From the NCBI GenBank assembly GCA_021372695.1, contig JAJFTY010000011.1:10942-74941 (forward strand): a stretch of DNA of 64,000 bases. The letters are read 5' to 3'. Shown in pieces: positions 51,331-60,428 of this stretch. Under the pieces are notes generated by a model. It saw nothing but the letters and a program-made list of their open reading frames with translations, did not search any database and was not told the DNA's origin. Numbering within the stretch: the stretch's first letter is position 1; every line of letters starts with the position of its first letter. Source of the DNA: Deltaproteobacteria bacterium (GTDB taxonomy: Bacteria; Desulfobacterota; Syntrophia; Syntrophales; UBA5619). Both the position numbers and the translations under genes were made by a program.

Positions 51331-52697
51331 ACCACCATCCTGAAACAGGGGGTCTCTTCCGCCGCGGAGGGTTGCGCGCGGCACTCCTTCCGGCCGCTCT
51401 GGCGGTGCTCCTGATTCTTCCGTGCTGCGCAAGGGCCGCCGAAACCTCCCCGGTCTCGTCCGCGGGGATGCGCATCCTGACCCTCGACCAGGCCCTGGAG
51501 ATCGCCGCCGAGAAGAACCTGGACATCGAGAAGGCGCGCGAGTACATCGCCTGGGCTCAGGGAAAGTACGTCGAGGAGCGGGCCGCGGCGCTTCCACAGC
51601 TGACGGCCATCGGTTCCCTGGCCCGGGACAAGGATGAGAGCCAGAAGATCTACAGCCCCATGCAGACGGAAAGGACGGACAGGCGCTCCGCCCGGATCAC
51701 CCTGACGCAGCCGCTCTTCACCTGGGGCCAGGTCAGCGCCGCGATCCGGGCGGCGAAGGCCGGCCTCAAGTCTGCCGACGAGCAGCTCCGGGTCTATCGG
51801 CAGGCCGCGCGAAGAGACGTCTCGGCCGCCTTCTACGACGTCCTGCTCGCCCGCGAGCTGCATGCCCTGGCGTTGCAGAACCTCGAACAGAAAGAACGGC
51901 ACCTCGAGCAGGCCCGCCGTAAATACCAGGCAGGCGTGGCGACCGATTATGACGTCCTGGCGGCGCAGGTTTCTGCGGACAACGCCCGTCCCGAGAGGAT
52001 CCGCACGGAGAATCAGATCCGCATCGCCCGGGAGCGGCTCCGGTTTCTCCTGGCCCTGACGGAGGAGATCGATGTGCAAGGGCGCCTGGAGGCTGCCCCG
52101 GGAGCGCTTCACGACTTCGAAGAGACCTTTGCCCTGGCCCGCGAACGGCGGCCGGATCTGGCCGACCTCCGTTACCGGATCGCAATCTATGAGGAACAGG
52201 TCCATCTGGCCGATGCCCAGGACAAGCCGCGTATCGATTTTCAGGGCGACTACGGCTGGAGCTACCTCGAACAGCCCTCCATTTATGGCGATGGCCCCAA
52301 CTGGAGCGTCGGGGTCCAGCTCAGCTACCCCTTCTTCGACGGTTTCCGAGCGCGGGGAAGGGTCGTCCAGGCCCAGAGCGACCTGAAACGCGTCCGCCTC
52401 GACGCGGCGAAACAGACCGACGCCGCGGCCCTCGAAGTGCGCAACGCAATCCATGCGGTCGGGGAGTCGCAGGAGATCCTGAAGGCGCTCTCCGGAACCG
52501 TGGCCCAGGCGGAGCGGCTCCTGGCCATGGCGGAGCGGGGTTTCACCCTGGGTGTCAAGACCCGGCTCGAGGTCGAGGATGCCGAGCTCAATCTCCTCGA
52601 GGCCAAAGGCTCGCTGAACCGCGCTCGCCGTGATGTCCTGGTCGCCCGGGTCGACCTCGCCTGGGTGACGGGGGTCCTGGGAGAGGGGTCCCGGTAG
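51327..52697 (+). CDS. TolC-family outer-membrane efflux protein
   Basis: The 456-residue protein has a signal peptide (to about 35) and two repeats of the outer-membrane efflux fold with long helices (LTLDQALEIAAEKNLDIEKA, ARRKYQAGVATDYDVLAAQV, LAMAERGFTLGVKTRLEVED). It forms the trimeric exit duct. Its ATG overlaps the permease stop (ATGA). Confidence 0.93.
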   Translation: MNHHPETGGLFRRGGLRAALLPAALAVLLILPCCARAAETSPVSSAGMRILTLDQALEIAAEKNLDIEKAREYIAWAQGKYVEERAAALPQLTAIGSLARDKDESQKIYSPMQTERTDRRSARITLTQPLFTWGQVSAAIRAAKAGLKSADEQLRVYRQAARRDVSAAFYDVLLARELHALALQNLEQKERHLEQARRKYQAGVATDYDVLAAQVSADNARPERIRTENQIRIARERLRFLLALTEEIDVQGRLEAAPGALHDFEETFALARERRPDLADLRYRIAIYEEQVHLADAQDKPRIDFQGDYGWSYLEQPSIYGDGPNWSVGVQLSYPFFDGFRARGRVVQAQSDLKRVRLDAAKQTDAAALEVRNAIHAVGESQEILKALSGTVAQAERLLAMAERGFTLGVKTRLEVEDAELNLLEAKGSLNRARRDVLVARVDLAWVTGVLGEGSR

Positions 52698-52819
52698 TTG
52701 GTCTCACGGACCGCAAACAGCCGGGTACGAAGAAACACCCCAATTCAGGAAAAAAGCGTGATCAGGCGCGACCCGGAACCCTCCAGAGATGCGGACCCTC
52801 AAAAAAATCAAAAAAATGC

Positions 52820-52853
52820 TTGACAAAAAACATGCTGTGAATATAATCACAGC
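52820..52853 (+). promoter_or_regulatory. rex promoter overlapped by a Rex operator
   Basis: TTGACA (52820-52825) and TATAAT (52842-52847) are 16 bp apart, a strong promoter. The palindrome GCTGTGAATATAATCACAGC (52834-52853) covers the spacer and -10 and fits the Rex consensus TTGTGA-N6-TCACAA. Rex bound here would shut its own promoter when NADH is low. Confidence 0.88.
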
Positions 52854-52890
52854 CAACCCGGCAACCTGCGGGACGTTGTGAGGCGAGACC

Positions 52891-53553
52891 ATGCAGCTCG
52901 AAAAGATGGGAAAGAAGATATCCTTGCAGACCGTGGAACGGTTGAGCCTGTATCGCAAGATCCTGGAGGATCTTCACAGGGAAGGCGTAGAGAACGTCTA
53001 TTCCTATCAGCTCGCGGAGATGGTGGACGTCAGCTCCGCTCAGCTGAGAAGGGACCTTGCCTCTTTCGGCTCCTTCGGCAACATCTCGAAGGGCTATCCC
53101 GTTTTTCAGATGATTCGTACGATCAGCCGGCTCTTCGGCACCGATACGATTCAGAATGTCGCCCTCATCGGAGCCGGGAACCTCGGCCGCGCGCTCCTGT
53201 TCTATCGCGGTTTCGAGGAGAGGGGCTTCCACATCGCGGTGGTGTTGGATATCGACACGGAGAAAGTCGGGAGGGTGTTCGCAGGCCGGCGCTGCTACCA
53301 TGTCAGCGAGTTGGAGAAAGTCCTGCCCGAGTTCGGGGCCACGATGGCCATCCTGGCCTGCGGTCCGCAGAATCTGCAGAACCTGGTCCTGCGTCTGAAT
53401 AAGGCGGGAGTCCGCTCCATCCTCAATTTCGTTCCCAAGCAGATCCGCGGCCCGGAAGGGATGCATGTGGAGAACGTTGATTTTTCTGCCAAGATGGAGA
53501 AACTTTCCTTCCTGACCCGGTTCGGGGTCTCCGCGGAGGAGGAGAAGAGCTGA
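52891..53553 (+). CDS. rex: Redox-sensing transcriptional repressor Rex
   Basis: The 220-residue protein has an N-terminal winged helix (about 14-75; QTVERLSLYRKILEDLHREG, DVSSAQLRRDLASFGSFGNI) and a Rossmann domain binding NAD(H) (NVALIGAGNLGRALLFYRGF, about 89-108). It represses fermentation and hydrogenase genes until NADH rises. Two operators, before rex and before the following receiver gene, bracket it. No canonical SD close to the ATG; GAGGCGAG is near. Confidence 0.95.
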   Translation: MQLEKMGKKISLQTVERLSLYRKILEDLHREGVENVYSYQLAEMVDVSSAQLRRDLASFGSFGNISKGYPVFQMIRTISRLFGTDTIQNVALIGAGNLGRALLFYRGFEERGFHIAVVLDIDTEKVGRVFAGRRCYHVSELEKVLPEFGATMAILACGPQNLQNLVLRLNKAGVRSILNFVPKQIRGPEGMHVENVDFSAKMEKLSFLTRFGVSAEEEKS

Positions 53554-53571
53554 AATTTTTTTCGCTCATAA

Positions 53572-53587
53572 TGTGAATTATTTCACA
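53572..53587 (+). promoter_or_regulatory. Rex operator before the hydrogenase operon
   Basis: TGTGAATTATTTCACA is a near-perfect inverted repeat (TGTGA-N6-TCACA) matching the Rex site. It lies between rex and the first receiver gene, 63 bp before that start, with a TATATT at 53591 as a possible -10. It puts the hydrogenase genes under separate Rex control. Confidence 0.85.
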
Positions 53588-53649
53588 GTGTATATTTGCA
53601 CAGATCGATAAACGCGTATCATCTCACTAACGACGAAAGGAGACATGCA

Positions 53650-54084
53650 ATGGCTAAGGGAAACGAAAAGATCCTGCTGGTCGACGACGACGTAGACTTT
53701 GTCGCATCCACGCGGGCATTCCTGCAGGGCCGCGGATACCAGGTGGAAACCGCCGCCAACGGGACCGAGGGATGGCAGAAGATCCAGGCCGGTACCCCGG
53801 ATCTGGTCCTCCTGGACATCATGATGGATTACGACGCCGAGGGATTCAACCTGGCCTACCAGCTTCGTCAGGACAAGGCCCTGGGGAAGACGCCCATCAT
53901 CATCGTGTCCGGCTTCTCCCGGCACCTGAACGAAAAGATCAAGGAGTTCGAGTTCGTCCTCGGGCAGGAGTGGCCCGCGGACGCCTATTTCGAAAAACCG
54001 GTCGAGCTCAAGGAACTGGCCAAGAGCATCGACCGGATCGTCTCCAACCTGGACGGCCGGGTTGCGGCGGAAAGCACACATTGA
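53650..54084 (+). CDS. Single-domain response regulator (orphan receiver 1)
   Basis: The 144-residue protein is a REC domain alone: KILLVDDDVDFVASTRAFLQ with the acidic pocket, LVLLDIMMDYDAEGFNLAYQ with the phospho-Asp, and DAYFEKPVELKELAK with the conserved Lys. About 25 extra residues lie between the IIIVSG strand and the Lys (HLNEKIKEFEFVLGQEWPAD), longer than in CheY. No output domain is present. It is the first gene behind the second Rex operator and 21 bp before the NuoE-like hydrogenase subunit, so it is co-transcribed with the enzyme. Confidence 0.9.
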   Translation: MAKGNEKILLVDDDVDFVASTRAFLQGRGYQVETAANGTEGWQKIQAGTPDLVLLDIMMDYDAEGFNLAYQLRQDKALGKTPIIIVSGFSRHLNEKIKEFEFVLGQEWPADAYFEKPVELKELAKSIDRIVSNLDGRVAAESTH

Positions 54085-54105
54085 GAGGAGACGGGGGATA
54101 TCGCT

Positions 54106-54564
54106 ATGCGCACGGTTGAAGAAGTCATCGCGGGCCACAGCCCGATCACCATGGACAGCCTTATTCCGGTTTTGCAGGATGTGCAGACCGAGACGGGATA
54201 CCTCTCTCACGAATCGATGGAAGAGATCTCGACGCTGGTGGGCGTGCCGGTGAGCAGGGTGTATGGCGTGGCCACCTTTTACAAACAGTTCCGGTTCGCC
54301 CCGCTGGGCGACCATGTCATCCAGGTCTGCCGCGGAACGGCCTGCCACGTCCGGGGCAGCCTCGCCATCGCGGATCACCTGAAGCGCCGCCTCAAGCTCA
54401 CCGCCGAGGGGAACTCGCCCGATCGCAAGTTCACCGTGATCACCGTGGCCTGCCTCGGGGCGTGCTCCATCGCGCCGGTCGTCAAGTTGGATGGCGAGTT
54501 TCACGGCCACCTGACCTTGGAAAAACTCGACAAATTGCTCGATCAGGTGGGAGGTGAAGAATGA
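54106..54564 (+). CDS. NuoE-like [2Fe-2S] subunit of trimeric [FeFe]-hydrogenase
   Basis: The 152-residue protein has the thioredoxin-like fold with four Cys ligands spread in VCRGTACHVRGSLAIADHLK and VITVACLGACSIAPVVKLDG. It matches HydC/HndA subunits of NAD-linked bifurcating hydrogenases. It overlaps the next gene by 4 bp. Confidence 0.92.
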   Translation: MRTVEEVIAGHSPITMDSLIPVLQDVQTETGYLSHESMEEISTLVGVPVSRVYGVATFYKQFRFAPLGDHVIQVCRGTACHVRGSLAIADHLKRRLKLTAEGNSPDRKFTVITVACLGACSIAPVVKLDGEFHGHLTLEKLDKLLDQVGGEE

Positions 54565-56612
54565 AACCATCGACATTAATCGCACCCTGTTGCAGCCAAT
54601 GCTGGCATACCGCAGCCAACCCCTGCCGGAAGCTCGTCGATTGCATCGCCGCCGGTCCCCTTTGCCACACGGACGACCGGTGCCGGGAGAGGAGAAGCGA
54701 GAGGCTCTCGCTGGTGCGACGCGGGGGTGAAGGCGCCGTCCTGTTCATCGGCTCCGGGACGTGCGGCCTGGCCAATGGCGCGGCCCATATCATCGATTCG
54801 ATCCGTTCCTTCTGGGAAGCCAACGGCATCGACGCAACCCTGATCGAGGTAGGCTGCGTGGGTTACTGCCAGCGGGAGGTCTTCATCGACCTGCTGACCG
54901 GAAGCGGCCCCCGGCTCTCCTATTGCGACATCACACCCGACAATGTCGGCGAACTGCTTGAGGAGCTCTTCCTGAAGAAGAACCTGAGGAACCGCTTCCT
55001 CCTGGGCCGCTGGGACGACGGGGACGGCTCTTTTGCCGGGGCGCCCCTGCTCAAGGAGGTCCCCTTCTTCAAGCGCCAGAACAAGGTCGTGCTCGAAAAC
55101 TGCGGCCGCATCGACCCCTCCTCCCTGGATGCGGCCCTGGCCAACGGCGCCTTCCGTGCGGCCGCCAGGGTGCTGAACACCATGACCCCGGACGAGGTCT
55201 GCGACCTGGTACTCGATTCCGGTCTGCGCGGCCGGGGCGGCGCCGGTTTTCTGACCGGGCAGAAGTGGCGCGTGGCCCACGATACGGTCAGCGCCGAGAA
55301 GTATGTCATCTGCAACGCCGACGAAGGCGACCCGGGCGCGTTCATGGACCGGGCCGTCCTGGAAGGAGACCCCTTCCGCGTGCTCGAGGGGCTGCTGATC
55401 GCGGCTTACGCCATCGGGGCCGGCAAGGGCTACATCTACTGCCGGGCCGAGTATCCGCTTGCCCTGGACCGTCTCCAGGCCGCGATCGCGCAGTGCCGCG
55501 AAGCGGGGCTGCTCGGACACAACATCCTGGAGAGCCTCTTCTCCTTCGACGTGGTCATCAAGCAGGGCGCGGGCGCCTTTGTCTGCGGGGAAGAGACTGC
55601 CATCCTCGCCAGCATCGAAGGGTGCCGGGGAATGCCCCGGTCCCGGCCGCCCTACCCCGCGATCAGCGGTCTGCACGGCAAGCCCACGGTCCTCAACAAC
55701 GTGGAGACGCTGGCCAATGTGCCCGTGATCATCGAAAAGGGCGTCCCCTGGTTCAAGGGCATCGCGGTCGGACCCAGCATGGGGACAAAGGTGTTCGCCC
55801 TGAGCGGCGCGATCCGGAACACGGGCCTGGTGGAGGTGCCGATCGGGATTCCCCTCCGGGAGATCATCTACGACATCGGCGGCGGGGCCCTGCCCGGGCA
55901 TCGGATCAAGGCCGTGCAGATGGGCGGCCCCAGCGGCGGCTGCATTCCCGACGACAAAATGGACGTTGCCGTGGATTACGCCTCCCTCCAGCAGCTGGGG
56001 GCGATGATGGGTTCCGGCGGCATGGTGGTCATGGACGAATGCTCCTGCATGGTCGACGTGGCGAAGTTCTTCATGGAGTTCATCCGGAACGAGTCCTGCG
56101 GCAAGTGCATCCCCTGCCGCGAAGGGACCACCCGGATGTTCGAAATCCTCTCCAGCCTGACCGAAAAACCGGTCGGGGACGAGGTGCGGCGGCTCGAACG
56201 GTTCCAGGGAATCCTTCACCTGGAGGAGCTCGCCCAGACGGTCCGGGAGACCTCCCTCTGCGGGCTCGGTCAGACCGCGGCCAACCCGGTGCTCAGCACG
56301 CTCCGGTTCTTCCGGGACGAGTACGAAGCCCATATCCTGGAGAACCGCTGCCCCGCCGGCGCCTGCCGCGGACTCAAGACGTTCGCCATCAATACGGAAC
56401 TCTGCATCGGCTGCACCGTGTGCCGGAAAAAGTGCCCCAGCGGCGCCATCATCGGTGAGCGCAAACAGGCCCACTATGTCCTTACGGACAGATGCATCGG
56501 CTGCGGAGCCTGTGCGGAGGCCTGTCCACACAAGGCGATCTTCGAAGCCGTTCAGGGGGGTCCGGCCACCGGTCTCCATTCCGAAGGACCCGGGCTCCAT
56601 GCGCACGGTTAG
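54561..56612 (+). CDS. NuoF-like NAD(H)/FMN subunit of trimeric [FeFe]-hydrogenase (HydB type)
   Basis: The 683-residue protein has a Cys-rich N-terminal piece (residues 10-41 with seven Cys), a second [2Fe-2S] domain (GSGTCGLANGAAHIIDSIRS), the NuoF FMN and NADH domain (LRGRGGAGFLTGQKW, ICNADEGDPGAFMDR), the N3 [4Fe-4S] site (ESCGKCIPCREGTTRMFEIL) and two C-terminal 4Fe-4S ferredoxin clusters (CIGCTVCRKKCPSGAI and CIGCGACAEACPHKAI). This layout is that of the bifurcating hydrogenase beta subunit that exchanges electrons with NADH and ferredoxin. Confidence 0.93.
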   Translation: MKPSTLIAPCCSQCWHTAANPCRKLVDCIAAGPLCHTDDRCRERRSERLSLVRRGGEGAVLFIGSGTCGLANGAAHIIDSIRSFWEANGIDATLIEVGCVGYCQREVFIDLLTGSGPRLSYCDITPDNVGELLEELFLKKNLRNRFLLGRWDDGDGSFAGAPLLKEVPFFKRQNKVVLENCGRIDPSSLDAALANGAFRAAARVLNTMTPDEVCDLVLDSGLRGRGGAGFLTGQKWRVAHDTVSAEKYVICNADEGDPGAFMDRAVLEGDPFRVLEGLLIAAYAIGAGKGYIYCRAEYPLALDRLQAAIAQCREAGLLGHNILESLFSFDVVIKQGAGAFVCGEETAILASIEGCRGMPRSRPPYPAISGLHGKPTVLNNVETLANVPVIIEKGVPWFKGIAVGPSMGTKVFALSGAIRNTGLVEVPIGIPLREIIYDIGGGALPGHRIKAVQMGGPSGGCIPDDKMDVAVDYASLQQLGAMMGSGGMVVMDECSCMVDVAKFFMEFIRNESCGKCIPCREGTTRMFEILSSLTEKPVGDEVRRLERFQGILHLEELAQTVRETSLCGLGQTAANPVLSTLRFFRDEYEAHILENRCPAGACRGLKTFAINTELCIGCTVCRKKCPSGAIIGERKQAHYVLTDRCIGCGACAEACPHKAIFEAVQGGPATGLHSEGPGLHAHG

Positions 56613-56645
56613 CCAACATGCACGCAACCAGAAAAGGAATGAACG

Positions 56646-58346
56646 ATGATTACGATCAATGATAAGCAGGTTGAATGGAAATCGGGGGAGACGGTCCTCC
56701 AGGCGGCCCAGCGGGCCGGCATCGAGATCCCCCATCTTTGCGCCTTTGAAGGGGCGCCCACGTCTCCGGCTGCCTGCCGGGTCTGCATGGTGGAGGTGGA
56801 CAACGCCCCGCGCCTGCAGACCAGCTGCACCCTGGCCACCAGGGACGGGATGGCGGTCCGCACCCATACCCCCCGCATTCAAAAAGCGCGGCGGAATATC
56901 GTCGAGCTCCTCCTGGCCAGCCATCCCGATGACTGCCTCTTCTGTTCCCGGAACGGCAACTGCGAACTGTCCAAACTCGCCTCCGACCTGGGGATCCGGG
57001 GCCGGCGGTACTCGGGCCGGAAGAAGGAGCATCCCATCGACATCTCGTCGCCGTCGATCGTCCGGGAGCCGAACAAGTGCATCCTCTGCGGACGGTGCGT
57101 GTCGGTGTGCCACAGCATCCAGGGGGTGGGCGCCATCGATTTCACCGGACGCGGATTCGAAACCCGGGTCAATCCGGCATTCTACCCGGGGCTGAACGTC
57201 TCGGGATGTATCTACTGCGGCCAGTGCGTGAGGGTATGCCCGACCGGAGCCCTCGTGGAGAAGAGCGCGGTGGAGGAGGTCGTCCGGGCCCTGGCCGACC
57301 CCAATGTTGCGGTCGTGGCCCAGGTAGCGCCTGCCGTTCCGGCGACGCTGCTGGAAGAGACCGAACTCCCTTCGCCGATGGAGATGCTGGAGGCGCTCTC
57401 GGGGGCGCTTCGGCGAATCGGCTTCGACGCGGTCTTCGACACCTCCTTTACGGCGGATCTGACCATCATGGAGGAGGTATCGGAGCTGATCAAGCGGGTG
57501 ACCGAGGGCGGCGTCCTGCCCATGTTCACGAGCTGTTCCCCTGGCTGGATCCGATATGTCGAGCTCTACCGGCCGGACCTGATTCCCCATCTCTCCACCT
57601 GCAAGTCCCCGCAGCAGATGATGGGCGCCCTGATCAAGGAGTGCTGGCCGAGACAGACCGACCTCAAGGGCCGCCGCATCTACTCGGTCTCGATCATGCC
57701 CTGCACGGCCAAGAAATTTGAAGCGCAGGACCTGGGAGACATCGACGCCGTCCTGACCACCCGCGAGGTGGAGGAACTCCTCGGACGCTTCGGAATCCGC
57801 TTTTCCACCGCGGGTGAACGAGCGCCTCTGGACGTGCCCTTTGCCGAAGGAACCGGCGCGGGCCGGATCTTCGGCGGCACCGGCGGCGTCATGGAGGCGG
57901 CCATCCGGACCGCCCACAAACTGCTCACCGGCGAGGAGCTCAAGGGCGGCCCCAAGGTCAGCGAGGCCAGGGGGCTCAACCGCCTCAAGGTCTTCTCCAT
58001 GGAAATCGGCGGCACACCGCTCAATTTCGCGGTCGTCAACGGCCTCGGGGAGGTCAAGACCCTGCTGGAGAAGATCCGACGGGAGCCCTCAAGCCTCCAT
58101 TTCATCGAGGTCATGACCTGTCCGGGCGGCTGCGTGGGAGGTGGCGGACAGCCCTATCGGACCGACACCGAAGCGGTCAAGATAAGGCTCCAGAAGATCC
58201 TCGACGTGGACCGGAAAGCGAAGAAGAGGCTTTCCCACGAGAACGAACAGGTCCGGATGCTGTACAAAACGGTCCTCGACCATCCGCTCAGCGAGGTCAG
58301 CCACAGGCTGCTCCACAGGAGCTACACGGACCGCAGACAAGGGTAG
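56646..58346 (+). CDS. [FeFe]-hydrogenase catalytic subunit (HydA type)
   Basis: The 566-residue protein has an N-terminal [2Fe-2S] domain (CAFEGAPTSPAACRVCMVEV), a His-ligated cluster region (HPDDCLFCSRNGNCELSKLA), two 4Fe-4S clusters (CILCGRCVSVCHSIQ and CIYCGQCVRVCPTGA) and the H-cluster domain: FTSCSPGWIRYVE near residue 295, MPCTAKKFEAQ near 350 and MTCPGGCVGGGGQP near 490. The first motif has Ser where most enzymes have a second Cys (TSCCPxW). It makes or consumes H2. Maturation genes hydEFG are not in the window. Confidence 0.93.
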   Translation: MITINDKQVEWKSGETVLQAAQRAGIEIPHLCAFEGAPTSPAACRVCMVEVDNAPRLQTSCTLATRDGMAVRTHTPRIQKARRNIVELLLASHPDDCLFCSRNGNCELSKLASDLGIRGRRYSGRKKEHPIDISSPSIVREPNKCILCGRCVSVCHSIQGVGAIDFTGRGFETRVNPAFYPGLNVSGCIYCGQCVRVCPTGALVEKSAVEEVVRALADPNVAVVAQVAPAVPATLLEETELPSPMEMLEALSGALRRIGFDAVFDTSFTADLTIMEEVSELIKRVTEGGVLPMFTSCSPGWIRYVELYRPDLIPHLSTCKSPQQMMGALIKECWPRQTDLKGRRIYSVSIMPCTAKKFEAQDLGDIDAVLTTREVEELLGRFGIRFSTAGERAPLDVPFAEGTGAGRIFGGTGGVMEAAIRTAHKLLTGEELKGGPKVSEARGLNRLKVFSMEIGGTPLNFAVVNGLGEVKTLLEKIRREPSSLHFIEVMTCPGGCVGGGGQPYRTDTEAVKIRLQKILDVDRKAKKRLSHENEQVRMLYKTVLDHPLSEVSHRLLHRSYTDRRQG

Positions 58347-58400
58347 CGCCGTTCGGCTTCCCAGGTTAGAAGGCCCCGGATCAAACCGGGGAGGGTCACC

Positions 58401-60428
58401 ATGTTTGAAGCGATTCAGACCATCAAGCAAAACTGCCGACGCTGCTTTACCTGCGTGAGGGACTGCCCGGTCAAGGCCATCAAGATCGTGGAGGGTCAGG
58501 CGTCCGTCGTATCGGACCGCTGCGTCGCCTGCGGCAACTGCACGATGGTCTGCTCGCAGAACGCCAAGATCTATGCAGGAGGTCTGGAGGAAAACGAAGA
58601 CCTCCTGCAGTCCGGCGTGCCCGTGGCGGCCCTGCTGGCCCCTTCCTTCCCCGCGGAGTTTCCCGATCTCAAACCGGGCCAGATCGTGGGCGCTCTCAAG
58701 GATGCGGGTTATCGGTACGTGGTGGAGGTGGCCTACGGCGCCGACCTGGTCTCGGCGGCCTACCGCGAGTTTCTCGACCGCCACCCGGAGGGGGGCTGGA
58801 TCGCCTCCTCCTGCCCGGCCGTGAACGAGTATGTGCGCAAGTATCAGCCAGGCCTCACCCCCCGGCTCATCCCCATCGTGTCGCCCATGATGGCGACGGC
58901 GCTCATCGTCCGGGAGGTCTACCCCGGCGTCCAATGCGTCTTCATCGGCCCCTGCATCGCCAAGAAGCTCGAAGCCCGTGACGCCTCCCTTCCCCGGGCG
59001 GTGGACGAAGTCCTGACCTTCAAGGAGCTCAAGACCCTGTTTGCGCAGAAGAACATCTCTCCCGGGCAGGCCGCACCGCGTCCATTCGACCCGCCCGCAG
59101 CCGGAATGGGAAGGGCGTTCCCCTTGAGCGGCGGGCTTCTCAAAAGCGCCCGGCTCGAAGCCGACCTGCTGGATCCCAAGGTGATCGTCATCAGCGGACA
59201 GCAGGAGGTGACCGATGTCCTAGGGGCAGCGGCCAGGGGAGAAATCCATCCCTCCCTGATCGAGCCCCTGATGTGCGAAGGGTGCCACGACGGTCCGGGA
59301 ATGAGCAAGAAGGGCTATCGCCACAGCCGCAAGGATTTTGTGACGAAATACGTGAACGAGTGCCGCAGGCAGGCGGCCGGGGCTTCTCCGGCGGAAACGG
59401 CGGGGCTCCCTCCGCGCGTGCCGGCCGGACTTCCGCTGGGGAGAGGATTCCGGGCGGACGATCACCGCTTGCAGGAGCCGACAGAACAGGAGATCCGGGC
59501 GATTCTCGCCCGAACCAACAAATTTCTGCCGGCGGATGAACTCAACTGCAAGGCCTGCGGGTATGAAACCTGCCGGACCAAGGCCGTGGCAGTCTACCAT
59601 GGCCTGGCCGAGGAGGCCATGTGTCTGCCGTTTATGATCGAGCAGGCCGAACGGGTCTGCCGCGAACTGCAAATACCCTGGCAGGAGATCCGGCAGGTTC
59701 ACCGCCATCTGATCAATACGGAGAAACTGGCCTCCATGGGACAACTGGCGGCCGGCGTCGCCCATGAATTGAACAACCCGCTCGGGACCATCCTCCTTTA
59801 TACCCATCTGCTGCAGCGCAAGGTCCGGGACCGCAGCGACCTGACCCACGATCTCAACCTGCTGGTGGAGGAGGCGCAGCGCTGCAAGAAGATCGTCGGG
59901 GGGCTGCTCGATTTCGCGCGCCAGAACCGGATGCGGATGGAGTCGGTGGAGGTGGGGGAAATGCTGCGCCACATCCTGGCCAACTCCTTCCAGGCTTCCC
60001 GGATCGAGGAGAAGGGAATCCGATTGATTTACGAGGAGGCAACGCCCGGACTCACCGTTGACCTCGACCGCGACCAGATGACGCAGGTGATCGTGAACCT
60101 AGTCAAGAACGCAGTCGACGCCACGGGCGCCCAGGGCGGCGAAATCCGGGTCCGGACCGAAGAGCTGGCGGACAACGGCCGGGTTCGCATCACCGTCGCG
60201 GATGAGGGCCGCGGCATACCGCCGGAAGACAGGGAACGGATCTACCAGCCGTTCTTCACCACCAAGAGCATCGGCAAAGGGGTTGGCCTGGGCCTCCCCA
60301 TCTGCTACGGCATAGTGAAGATGCATCGCGGAACGATCTGGTTCGATTCGGTCGTCGGATCGGGAACCACCTTTTACATCGAACTGCCCAAGACCCAGGC
60401 GATGGCAGGAAGGAGCATGATATCATGA
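58401..60428 (+). CDS. Sensor histidine kinase fused to an [FeFe]-hydrogenase-like H-cluster domain
   Basis: The 675-residue protein runs: two 4Fe-4S clusters (residues 12-55; CRRCFTCVRDCPVKAI, CVACGNCTMVCSQNA), an [FeFe]-hydrogenase domain (about 70-330) with IASSCPAVNEYVRKYQ, FIGPCIAKKLEA and PLMCEGCHDGPGM, an Fe-S motif (NCKACGYETCRTKAVAVYHG, about 383-402), a HisKA domain with AAGVAHELNNPLGTILL (phospho-His) and an HATPase domain (LVKNAVDATGA, DEGRGIPPE, GKGVGLGLPICYG). In the first hydrogenase motif the proton-transfer Cys is replaced by Ser, as expected for a sensor. It likely reports H2 or cluster redox state to the receivers around it. Confidence 0.88.
   Translation: MFEAIQTIKQNCRRCFTCVRDCPVKAIKIVEGQASVVSDRCVACGNCTMVCSQNAKIYAGGLEENEDLLQSGVPVAALLAPSFPAEFPDLKPGQIVGALKDAGYRYVVEVAYGADLVSAAYREFLDRHPEGGWIASSCPAVNEYVRKYQPGLTPRLIPIVSPMMATALIVREVYPGVQCVFIGPCIAKKLEARDASLPRAVDEVLTFKELKTLFAQKNISPGQAAPRPFDPPAAGMGRAFPLSGGLLKSARLEADLLDPKVIVISGQQEVTDVLGAAARGEIHPSLIEPLMCEGCHDGPGMSKKGYRHSRKDFVTKYVNECRRQAAGASPAETAGLPPRVPAGLPLGRGFRADDHRLQEPTEQEIRAILARTNKFLPADELNCKACGYETCRTKAVAVYHGLAEEAMCLPFMIEQAERVCRELQIPWQEIRQVHRHLINTEKLASMGQLAAGVAHELNNPLGTILLYTHLLQRKVRDRSDLTHDLNLLVEEAQRCKKIVGGLLDFARQNRMRMESVEVGEMLRHILANSFQASRIEEKGIRLIYEEATPGLTVDLDRDQMTQVIVNLVKNAVDATGAQGGEIRVRTEELADNGRVRITVADEGRGIPPEDRERIYQPFFTTKSIGKGVGLGLPICYGIVKMHRGTIWFDSVVGSGTTFYIELPKTQAMAGRSMIS

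Noticed and set aside
54576..57917. Giant minus-strand frame opposite the hydrogenase genes
   Set aside because: No homology, no start signals, and it spans three well-defined genes on the other strand.
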